From NCBI GenBank assembly GCA_900175165.2, contig FWWN02000451.1:1-64000 (forward strand): 64,000 bases of DNA. The letters are read 5' to 3'. Each line of letters begins with the position of its first letter. The stretch's first letter is position 1. Positions 35,046-44,737 of this stretch are shown here, in pieces. The stretch comes from Rhizomucor pusillus (Eukaryota; Mucoromycota; Mucoromycetes; Mucorales; Lichtheimiaceae). Under the pieces are notes generated by a model. The model made no database searches. It was not told the DNA's origin and worked only from the letters and a program-made list of their open reading frames with translations. A program made the position numbers and the translations under genes.

Positions 35046-36644
35046 ATGTCTCTCTCTTCCAAGCTCGCACAGTTCGGCAAGCAGCACATCGCTCGTGGTA
35101 TTGGCCGCAGCACCGATCTTGTTATTGAACGCGGCCAAGGCGCCTATGTATGGACCGTCGATGGCAAAAAGTACTTTGATTTGACAACTGGTAAAATACA
35201 CACTCGTATTCCGTAAATGATGTCTTACGGAAGATCACTCACGCATTTACATTCCTATAGGTATCGGTGTCACCTCTACAGGTAAGCGCGACAACGTGTA
35301 GAAACGGTTTAGTGCAAGGGCTGATGCATGAATGTTCTTTTTAGGTCACTGCCACCCTGACGTTGTCAAGGCTGTGCAAGAGCAAGCTGCCAAGCTCTCT
35401 CACGGTCAAGTCAACATTGTCTTCCACCGTCCCATGCTTGAGTTGATCGAGAAGCTCAAGCCTAGAATGCCTGATCCGAGCTTGGATACATTCTTCTTTT
35501 GGAACTCTGGGGCTGAGGCTGTCGAAGCTTCCATCAAGTTGGCACGTCAAGCTACCAAGCGTCAGAACGTCATTGTCTTCCAAGGCTCTTACCACGGTCG
35601 TACCTTCGGTACTATGGCCATGACCACCTCCAAGACCGTGTACGGCGCTGGTTTCAACCCTCTCATGCCTGGCGTCCACGTCGCCCCATTCCCTTACTAC
35701 CAACAGTGGGCTGCTCACCGCACCGACCCCGAAAAGTTCACGCCCGAGTGGTGTTCTGAGGAGTCCTTGGCTCAAGTCGAACTCTTACTCAAGCAGCGAT
35801 CAGCACCCGAGGATACCGCCGCAATGATCGTCGAAACTGTGCAGGGCGAGGGTGGTTACGTACCTCCTCCCAAGGGTAAGATCTATATCATCCAAACCTT
35901 ATCTATACGTGTCATGACGCTAACGCTCGTATCCCTCTAAATATAACAATAGGTTTCTTGAAGGGCCTTCGAGAGATCTGTGACAAGCACGGTATCTTGC
36001 TTATCTGCGATGAAGTCCAATCCGGCTTTGGCCGTACCGGCAAAATGTTTGCAGTCGAGCACTACGATGTTGTGCCCGATATAATGGTTATGGCAAAGGG
36101 TATTGCTTCTGGCTATCCCCTTTCCGGTATTGTATCACGCAAGGAATTGATGGATCGTCAACCTGCTGGTTCAATGGGCGGTACATATGCTGGCAATGCT
36201 ATCGCATGCGCGGCTGCCAAGGCAACTCTGGATGTCTTTGACAAGGAGAAGCTGCTGGATAACTGCAATGCTAGGTAAAGATGATGATGGTGAAATCCTT
36301 CTGAAAAAGGTCCAAGTATGGAAAAACCTTATGTGCGCTCGGTTGATAATAGATCGGAACAATTCTTCTCCGCCTTCCGTTCCAAGCTCCCCGCATTGCT
36401 GCCTCCTGGTGTCACCGTAGACGTACGCGGTCTTGGCTTGATGATTGGTATTGAATTCATGGGCGTACCAAAGGGTTTTGCTTCTAAGGTTGCTGCTGAA
36501 GCTTTCAAGATGGATACCCTGCTCTTGACTACTTCAATCTACGAGACTTTGCGTTTGATTCCTCCACTCAATATCACCGAGGAAGAAACCGACTTGGCCA
36601 TTCAACGCGTCCTGGCCAGCGTCGAAGCCGCATTCAAGGCCTAA
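35046..36644 (+). CDS. Class III PLP aminotransferase (4-aminobutyrate transaminase-like)
   Basis: This PLP enzyme probably moves the amino group of GABA or another omega-amine to 2-oxoglutarate. Exons are 35046-35190, 35261-35281, 35345-35875, 35953-36274 and 36353-36644, giving 436 residues, as for bacterial GabT. Exon 2 is a 21-nt microexon that supplies the residues between DLTTG and GHCHPDVV (IGVTST). Class III motifs are FWNSGAEAVEASIKLAR, the SYHGRTFG turn, ETVQGEGGY, LICDEVQSGFGRTG and the PLP-Lys in MAKGIASGYPLSG, followed by GGTYAGNAIACAAA. No mitochondrial targeting peptide is obvious, unlike animal GABA transaminase, so a cytosolic enzyme is likely. Related enzymes act on ornithine, beta-alanine or diaminobutyrate, so the substrate remains open. 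Confidence 0.88.
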
Positions 36645-36867
36645 TTTGCATATAGCTTTCGCATTTCCTTTCTTTTCCCTTTTAGACATGCTCCCTTCCA
36701 TTTTCTGTATTATATTTCATCGTTTTCGATTTGTTCCTGTTATTATTAATTAAAAGTGAAGAATGAAACAGTGAAACAAAAACCAGGGTGATGCTTTGTG
36801 GATGTGTGAATTAATGTCGTATATGTAATGCAGTGATATATATGATGGTGATGATTTGACGAGCGTA

Positions 36868-38444
36868 TTATTGATGCTGTGAGGATATCCGGTCAATGTC
36901 AGATAGTCGCCGTGTATGCCACATTTGCAGCATATCTTCTTCCCATTCCTCTTTACTGATAGAACAATCCAGATAGCTATCTGCCTTGAGGCGATCGGGC
37001 ACATCATTCCAGCCTAATGGTTTCCAGTCCTCCTGCCACGTATTTACTGGAGATCTGAAACGACTAGCATCGGTCACCTGATTCTTGCGTGTATTTCGAG
37101 TTCTACACTTACTCATTGTGTAGCCACAATCCGCTCCGTTTCTGCAGTTCCAGAGGTGGATATCGTTTCTCAAGTTGCAAGGCTGTCTGAACAACAAGAT
37201 CTACATCGATATCCTGAGGAATATGTGTAATTAGAGAGTGTAATAAATCAGCATCAGCTTGGAGGATTTCGCGTCGACGAAGCAAAGTGATCTGCATATA
37301 CGGACAATGCATGTGTTGAATAGAATATCGTACGTATGTTCCTTCTTGTTTTTACTTACTGCACTAGCAACATAGACTGGCATTAAAGGTGAACTAGCAA
37401 CAAATAAATCGAATAGCCTTGCAATCTTATCCAGACTTTCCAGATCATGGCTGAACCACGTCAAGATCCAGCTTAATGCATAGTAAGGCATGATGTTGCA
37501 CCTCGATACGTTGTTAGAAAATTTTTCCAACCAGAGTCGACCACCATGTATATACCTTTCTAAATGTGCAGTGAGCTCAATATCTTCGTATTGTATGATT
37601 GTGCTCATCAGTTGAAGTTGCTTTGATACGGGATCAAATGAATCGAGCATCGCATCCGTGTCACACGGTTAAGGATTAAATAAAGGTTTCAAGTTAGATC
37701 ATTCTCAACGGAAGAAAAAAAAAAGGATATCTCAAAAAGAACAGAGCAGCATTTTCCGCAGCTGGTATCGCATCCTTCTTTCCGAGAACCAGCAGAAAGC
37801 AGCTACAAATGTCATGGAAACCCTTTGTTTGATGATTACTCATCCTTGTTAGTTACCTTGGCCTTACTAAGAGATGCCATTAAATTACCTGGTAATACTT
37901 GAGTTTAGGATTTCTCCATAATATTTCGATAATGAGACTGTGTAATTCCTTTTGTTTGTAAACTTTATGCGTCGGCGAGATATCTAAAAGACCATTGTTA
38001 TGCACGCTGAATTTCTCTAGTCTTGCAATTGCGGACCTGGAGGGTAATAATAGAGGGAGCGTTCCACGTCTTTAGATATCTGGTTTGGATCCGCTAGATC
38101 CTTTTCTGTTTCCATGTTATCAGCTGATTGAATATCGTTAACGATAGAACGTGTCGCACGTACCACTCCCTTTCTCGTTTACGTAGCAGCCATGATGCGT
38201 GTGTAACAAAGCCGGCCTGCGAAGACAGAAGGAATAGATCAGACAATAGGGCGTAAAAGCTGTAGGGCCATGCATACCAGACTAGTTTTCGCACGCTATC
38301 TAATATAAAACCTCCTGGAGCCTGCGCTAATTCTCGCAATGCTTCCAGATCCCTCTTTGCGAATGCAGCCAATATGCGTTCCACTCGCCGTGCTCGCCGC
38401 ATAGATTTCACTGTGGGGGTGGCAACATTAGAAGTTTCCGTCAT
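36868..38444 (-). CDS. TBC-domain Rab GAP, TBC1D20/Gyp8-like, with a U12-type AT-AC intron
   Basis: TBC1D20 activates GTP hydrolysis by Rab1, and Gyp8 does so for Ypt1. Exons are 38444-38278, 38216-38164, 38123-38037, about 38036-37889, 37822-37731, 37657-37360, 37291-37113 and 37054-36868. The first join gives SVRKLVWPALLHTHHG. ISKDVERSLYYYPP carries the Arg finger (I-x2-D-x2-R) and LKYYQGFHDI the Gln finger (Y-x-Q). The rest has YYALSWILTWFSHDLE, LFDLFVASSPLMPVYVASA and YPPLELQ, all family-typical. The intron 37730-37658 starts ATATCCTTT, has TCCTTAAC 11 nt from its end and ends AC, the U12 consensus; its removal gives FLRDAMLDSFDP. A one-base frame problem sits near 38037 between YYYPP and the next block, either an indel or a splice I could not solve. 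No C-terminal membrane helix was seen, unlike human TBC1D20. Confidence 0.84.
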
Positions 38445-41400
38445 CTCAACAGCGACACTCCGTGTCTCTGTACTTGCCCATGGAAGACTTGCTGCTAACA
38501 GTATAGCCGTGATTCAGCCCATACATATGGTCTGTGGGTTTGTTGCGAAAAAGGAAACAAAGACAATCACTGGAAGAACTCGCTCGTTCAATTTGGAGGG
38601 GCAAGTGATCCCCTTCCTTGCGTTTGTGTGCTTGCTCGACGTTGCCAATCAGAAAGCAAGCATGCAACGGATGTTCCTATCTTCTTCAAATAGCTATCAA
38701 CACAGATGTTATTTCTCTAAGTATGTTCATCGTAAGGAAAGAAACAGACCTATACCATAGTAGTCATTGATAATTTTCTGAGAGATGATATCGCTGAGAA
38801 CAACCAAGCCTAATTCCAAGGTTATTGTACACGTGTCTCTCAGTGGAGAAGTAGTTTCACTTGGAGATGACTTTGGTAAATATTACCGGCTATACAACGT
38901 GAAATCATCCGGGCATATCAACAAGTCAGTTAATGTTTCGGTTTCCTGGCGAAATTACAGACCTCCAGCTTGATAGAATAGTCGATTCGGAAGAAAATGA
39001 ACATCAGCCAAGAAACTTCCAATCTGAAACATAATTGGACCCAATATTCTATCGACTTAGAAATCTGCCTTCCTATAAGCTTCGCTTCAGGTAGATCAGC
39101 TTATATTACTGATCGGTTATGTTCAATCAGGCAGACGACTCACGTTCTTAAAGCTGACATTCTGATAAGAAGCAATGATTGCTATGAGTGATCATGTCGA
39201 TAAGCTAACTTCCTTTTTGTAATGATACATACCGACCAAAACGGTAGTAAATGAAGTGAACCTTTTACAATGAGACGTTTAATGTGGACCGCATCACATC
39301 ACTTCAAATGCGGTTCAAACGGCCTTCTACTTTGATACTTTCTGTATTCCTCCCCGTACTTCTATCTTCATAAATGATTTTCGATCGAAATACACTACTT
39401 AAGCCCTAGCACGTTACGTATGGGATACTCAGAGCACGATTATAAATATTGTGCATCACTACAATTGCGCTAGAAATTCGGTTCAACGTCACGGAATATC
39501 TTTATGTCTCAACTTTCAAGTCTCGCTATTTTCAAGCAAAATCCTGTAGCCGCTCAGTATAAGAAGACCGTTTGTGTATTTGTTTTAAGCAGCAAGAAGC
39601 TTCGATTATGCGAGCGCCGGTCTGAATAAACCGGAATTCTCCAGCGGTTTTGCATCCCTGCACTAGTGCCGTCGAATTCCGATTTATGAAGGCCGAGCGA
39701 GTTTATTCTACAGCCCCAAATCAGCCATGATCTTCAGCGAACCAAACGCAGCGAACGAAGCGAAGCGTGAAGAGCTTGTAAAGAAAAAAGTCCTGGAGAA
39801 ACTAGAACTATGCATAAGTATTTAAAGACGTCGGTGGAAACATAACCTTGTGTAGCACCTCTTCGTTGTCGCTGCGGCCGATCATTCTCTGATACTGTAT
39901 TTTATTTCTGGGGAAGATAAATCCAAGAGGTGCATCTTGGCCAAGAACTAAAGCAGAGCTCTACGTCGCTGTTGAGTACGCTTAAATGCATGCTACAAGA
40001 AAGCCTGATCGTTGATAAGCACAGTGAGCCCAGATCTCCTGAAGATGCGGTATTTGATAGCTGGGAGAAGTTTATTTCAAAACTATCCGCATCTAATTCC
40101 TGTGAAGGCGTTGTGAAAGAAATGGATGAACAAGATAGTGGAGTCCCTGGTTATGCGCGCTTAACAACGCCACTGCCAATGCGGGCTCATTGACTATCTG
40201 AAAAGATATGTAGCGCCCAATCTGTTCTCAACAATCATATATAAACAAACAACTGCAAGAGATTGGCTCTCTTGCTGGGAAACTGGTCTAACAAGATTTA
40301 TCATTCCCGGTTTTACAATCGCCCATCAGTCTATCGAGAAAAAGGCGATGCTTGTTTGTTTACCGCTAATGATCGCCACCGTGCATGGAGGGGGACCGTG
40401 TTCACATTGGAGAAGGTCCCCCATACAATGTAGTATATCAAGTGCAATGCAACGCATACTTCTGCTCAAAAACAGCCATGTACGGAAACTTCTTTAGCCT
40501 TTGTTGTATTTGTTATTTGTGGGCTTAAGTAAATTGTTGATCAAAACAATACCTGTTGGGGAGATCCTTTGCGCATGTGTTCTCTTGTGTAACGAGGAAC
40601 GAGAACAAGAACGTTGACTTTGCATGGAGAAACAAGATCGGCACCAATGGCGTAATAGGAAAGTCGGCCCTTTAAGGTTGGGCGCATCTTGGCAAATTCT
40701 TCTGCCCAAAAGAGTACATTGCGACCTAGTTTCCTCTTACACTCTGCAAAACTAGTATGATGTTAGATAGTAATGACAATCTCAAATTTTTGATAGTTTA
40801 CGATAAGCCTATTGCATACTCCGGCGGATCATTTTGTAAAAATTAGGCTCATTGTGCACAAAATATAACTATTGCCGAGAGCTTGATGAATCCAACTTAT
40901 GCACGTACAGAAACATGATGCTGCTCTTGCTACTTGGGAATCGCTAAAGTAGATCGCCGGCAAGAGAATACAGATTCTTGATAAATGATATGCTGATTCC
41001 CTGGATTGTTTGTAAAGGAAATGCATACTTTATTTCAAAGAGATCCGATGGTTACCAGTCTGTGCAGACTTCCATAACGATAGAAGAGCAACTCGTATAT
41101 CGAGGAGTTGTGTTCTGCCTTATGCAACGTAAGGAAGGCTGCGTGTGTTCATGCAGATGATTGGGCAAAATTTGCGTCGCAATATAAGGGGTGGTGTGGG
41201 CAGCTACGGCGTACATCACATTTGGTAGCAGGACTAATGCTAGGAAATAATGCGAGCGCATGATCGATAATTCATATGGCCTTATCATTATACCATGTCG
41301 TTAGCACATGTAGCACATCGAGCTGCTCTTGGCTCTCGTTGCCTAATCCTCTCAATTCCGCCCGGTCTTGGTTAGCGTTACAAAGAATAATGATGACACA

Positions 41401-41717
41401 CGCTGGGCTGGACAAGCTTGGCACAAATCGTCACGTAGACAGAGTGATCGCCGATTCTACTGGCAGCTAGCAGAAAATAGGGACCGGCGTCTAGTACAAA
41501 CTATTGGTAGTTAGTAGCAGAGGAGAGAGGGTATATTTGGATTAGGCTGTGCGCGGTGTTGTTGGTTTTCGGAATCAAGCTGCACAGGGAGCAAGGAAAA
41601 CGCTTGGCAAAGTACGATCCCATTAGACCTTGCCAAGAAATCATTTAAACGCGCACGCTGATATAAAATTCTTTATGTTCTGGATGGACATGCCACCTTT
41701 CTGTTCCACGCAACAAC
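38445..41717. other. Gene-poor 3.3 kb region
   Basis: No intact gene. Small plus-strand frames (38785-38973, 39930-40193) show no family features, although 39930-40193 is Glu/Ser-rich and could be an old fragment. A TATA-like ATATAAAAT lies at 41660-41668, about 55 bp before the ankyrin gene, and probably serves it. No inverted repeats were identified. Confidence 0.4.
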
Positions 41718-42866
41718 ATGCTTCCACGACGACTTGACACATCTATCATTACCTTGCCGTCCCCACCCGTATCACCGGACGGCAGCGAAGCAGCTACAAT
41801 CACCAACAACCACAATTCACAATGTCAAAAGCGGAAACGCTCGGGTTCGACGCTGGTCAGAGACAGGAAACATGCAAGGTTTGACCACACACTTTTGGAG
41901 CAGTACTTGAAGAACGGTGGTTCTCCCAATGTTTGCGATCAGCGTAAAGGTCGCAGTTTGCTCATTTGGGCATGCACGGGACAGTCAGAAGAGGCGCTCA
42001 AAATACTGCTGAGCCGAAGTGAGGTAGATCCGAATGCTGCATACGGTCAAGAACGATCCACAGCTTTGCACGTTGCAGCGACTGTGGGTTTCAAGATTGG
42101 CCTTGAAATATTGCTGCAGCAACCAACGATCGACGTCAACGCAACCGATTTCCTGGATCAGGCACCGATACACAAAGCTGTGATTGCAAATCAGCCGGAT
42201 TGTCTGGAATCCCTCATCCTGCACAATGCACGCGTAGATATCCAAGATGAAAACCGTCGATTGCCGCTCCATCTAGCGGTCTTCCATCGTCGCTTGGAGT
42301 GCACGAAGATTTTGCTACGATACCTCAAGAGTGTAAATACCCTCTGGACGGCAAGGACCCTCGAAGACCGCTCCGTGCTCGAAGAAGCAGTCATGGGCGG
42401 ATATGCCCCTATTTTGCAACTTCTATTGGACGAGATAAAGGACACACCTATACCCGCTGATCACAAGCGCTCGCTACTAAAATTGGCAGTACAGTGGAAT
42501 CGCATCGAATGTCTACAGTTACTGATAAAGGCGGGCTTCGATGTAAATACGCCACTGTCAGACGACCATATACCAGAAACAGCCATTTCCCTCTCCGTGC
42601 AACAGCGAAAGATCGATCTTGTCCGTCTCCTGCGATCATACGGTGCGTCGCCGTGTCTATCGAATGGCAACAATCCTTCTCTGCTCTATGCAGCAAACCA
42701 TGGTTTCGTGGACATGATACCACTCCTTGTCACTTCTTCAACATCCAATGAGTGTATACGACAAACTATTAGTCTATCAGAATCCATAGGATTGCATCGC
42801 CAAGTCTGCTCGGCGATCGTAAACTCCCGTATATCGATAAAACAGAACCTTCCACCATCACCTTGA
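41718..42866 (+). CDS. Ankyrin-repeat protein, single exon
   Basis: An intronless gene of 382 residues. The N-terminal 60 residues are Ser/Pro-rich with a basic cluster (QKRKRSGSTLVRDRKHARFD) that may be a nuclear localisation signal. From residue about 70, seven or eight ankyrin units follow: GRSLLIWACTGQSEEALKIL, STALHVAATVGF, APIHKAVIANQPDCLESLI, LPLHLAVFHRRLECTKIL and further weaker units to about residue 350. The layout (short PPVSP-containing head plus ankyrins) recalls IkB-like or Bcl-3-like proteins, but that may be coincidence. The partner and function are unknown. A TATA-like box lies at 41660-41668. Confidence 0.8.
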   Translation: MLPRRLDTSIITLPSPPVSPDGSEAATITNNHNSQCQKRKRSGSTLVRDRKHARFDHTLLEQYLKNGGSPNVCDQRKGRSLLIWACTGQSEEALKILLSRSEVDPNAAYGQERSTALHVAATVGFKIGLEILLQQPTIDVNATDFLDQAPIHKAVIANQPDCLESLILHNARVDIQDENRRLPLHLAVFHRRLECTKILLRYLKSVNTLWTARTLEDRSVLEEAVMGGYAPILQLLLDEIKDTPIPADHKRSLLKLAVQWNRIECLQLLIKAGFDVNTPLSDDHIPETAISLSVQQRKIDLVRLLRSYGASPCLSNGNNPSLLYAANHGFVDMIPLLVTSSTSNECIRQTISLSESIGLHRQVCSAIVNSRISIKQNLPPSP

Positions 42867-43708
42867 ATATGTAGAGTTAAAAATAATGCTAATATAATGT
42901 CTGATCGTGAAACTTTTCTTTGAAGAATTCTGGTTTCACACGCTCCAGAAAATCAGTATCAGATGTGGCACCGAAAGCAGAAGAGCGACCTAATACATGG
43001 AATTAATTTGGCAAAATGCACGAGTTCTTTGCAAGTTTGACAGGCTAAAAGGCTCAAGATGCACAGCCCTGATGTTCAAGGAGTATGTCATAAGCTGATA
43101 CTATGTGCAGCCAATAGTTGCAAATTAATGGATGAGTCATGGGGGGATGCTGGCAATGAACTGCAGATATTTGTGGTATGTTTTCGATTCGAAACAACCT
43201 GAAAGAGGCAAGCCAGCAGCGTGAAGCACAATGGGCTGTTGTAAAACGGGACTAAACAAAAGGTTCTCTTTTTTGTTTCCTGAGGATGTGACAAAAAGAA
43301 TTTTAAAGTTTGCTGCTACTTGGCAACAAAACAAAACTCGTAAGGGCTTTTTTGTTACCATAGGAACGTTGGGGGGCAAAGAGGCAGTGCAACCTTCTTT
43401 CAATTTTCTGTGTTCCCTTGGTGTCCGAAAGAGGTAATATTGTAAAGGACTTTATGCACAGTCAAACGAGATTTTTCTTCCGCCAAATGTTCTTTAGAGA
43501 TTGGGAAAAGAGCGCTCATAAAGCGAGTACAAGGTTTCGGCAGCGAAGAGGTACACGGAACCACCAAAAGGGGTATAGTCAGTTCATCGTGAAATGCGCC
43601 ACGGTCATTGAACAATTGATGAGCCATGGCAAATCGGGTAAAACCCGAGGATGAAAACGTAAAAAAGAAAAGCATCGTGGAAAGTCGTACAAGCAAAAAG
43701 GAAAAAAG
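42867..43708. other. Intergenic between convergent genes
   Basis: Shared 3' space of the ankyrin gene (+) and the fasciclin gene (-). Open frames at 43137-43437 and 43400-43696 are unsupported and mutually antisense. Confidence 0.4.
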
Positions 43709-44248
43709 TTATTCGGGCCGCAGAACTTTGGTGACTCTGTAAGCTATACCATTGGCTGCTTGGATGGGATGGTCCGTGTCCACTGCAGCAATGCCGTCGA
43801 GTTCAGTTTTGCGCGAGAAAAAATGGTGGTGCACCTGAATGGTTTGACCTTCTAGCATGGTCTGCAGCTCCTGGTTGCGCTGTAGGTGCTCAACGTCCAG
43901 TTCTACAGAGGGCACCACGTGTTTCTTTAAAATGGCATCCAGATGTGATCGCCAATCGCCATCCAATCCGCGGAATGCCGAGTTGACTGGACAAAACAAG
44001 GTGAATGGTTGCTGAATGTCAGTGTTATTGACGAGCTGTAGTACACTGTCAACTTGCGTCAGGGCATCCATAAAAGTGCTCAATGATGCGTCGACCGCGA
44101 GTTTGTCAAACAAGGACTGAGCTTCGGAAAACCTATAATCGGGGGCGTTGGGCTCATACAGCAGCTGCGGCTTGCTCGGGTCCTCCTGCACGCCCATCGC
44201 TGGTACACAGATGAAGAATAGTAGCAGAAAGATGGGGGTTGATAGCAT
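43709..44248 (-). CDS. Secreted fasciclin (FAS1) domain protein
   Basis: A single-exon gene of 179 residues. A signal peptide (MLSTPIFLLLFFICVPAMG) precedes one FAS1 domain. The H1-like motif is PFTLFCPVNSAFRGL, and the second conserved block is LKKHVVPSVELD (the His-Val-Val element) with a C-terminal QAANGIAYRVTKVL (the family's 'NG.ih.id.vL'). FAS1 proteins mediate adhesion at the cell surface or wall. No GPI signal or membrane helix follows the domain, so it is probably secreted or ER-lumenal. Upstream lies STE12 on the other strand, so the two genes share a divergent promoter of about 490 bp. Confidence 0.86.
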   Translation of the reverse strand: MLSTPIFLLLFFICVPAMGVQEDPSKPQLLYEPNAPDYRFSEAQSLFDKLAVDASLSTFMDALTQVDSVLQLVNNTDIQQPFTLFCPVNSAFRGLDGDWRSHLDAILKKHVVPSVELDVEHLQRNQELQTMLEGQTIQVHHHFFSRKTELDGIAAVDTDHPIQAANGIAYRVTKVLRPE

Positions 44249-44737
44249 TTCTTTGTAGTTTCAGAGGAAAGCTTTTATGCTTGAAAGAAAGCAAGCTGCT
44301 GCTCACCTGAGGGCCAGCAATACCAAAAATTTCTTGACGTCAGAGCCGCCGGAAGCCCAGAAAGCTGAGACACTTCAAGGGCAAGAGAAAAATGCTGGTA
44401 GCACAAACCTACAAAGTGTTTGAGAGGGGAGAGGGGGGATAAACAAACTCGCCCGATGACTTCCACTGGAGAAAAAAAGTTTTCCTCGTGCCCCTATAAA
44501 AGGCCCCCAAGAACGCGCTCATTTTGTACTGCTTTTTCCTTTGATCCATTTACTTTTTATCGAAAAGCAGAAAAGAACGTGACAGAGCGTCAGCAACAGG
44601 CAAGTCTCTCGTACTCCTGATGAGATCCTCAATTTATTGCTTGCATGATCGCATCAGCCCTTATAAACTCGCTCGCTCATCTCGCTAACCTTATCTTCCC
44701 TACTTCTTTCCCCCAAACCCATCTCTAGCTTTTAGAC
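44249..44737. promoter_or_regulatory. Divergent promoter between FAS1 gene and STE12
   Basis: About 490 bp without genes. A TATA-like CCCCTATAAAAGG lies at 44491-44503, and CT-rich stretches (for example 44695-44730) precede the STE12 ATG. No well-matched STE12 element (TGAAACA) was seen on quick reading. Confidence 0.4.

Noticed and set aside
34833..35201. Minus-strand 122-codon frame over the aminotransferase start
   Set aside because: Antisense shadow across a well-supported first exon.
35341..35775. Minus-strand 144-codon frame
   Set aside because: Antisense of aminotransferase exon 3; no domain.
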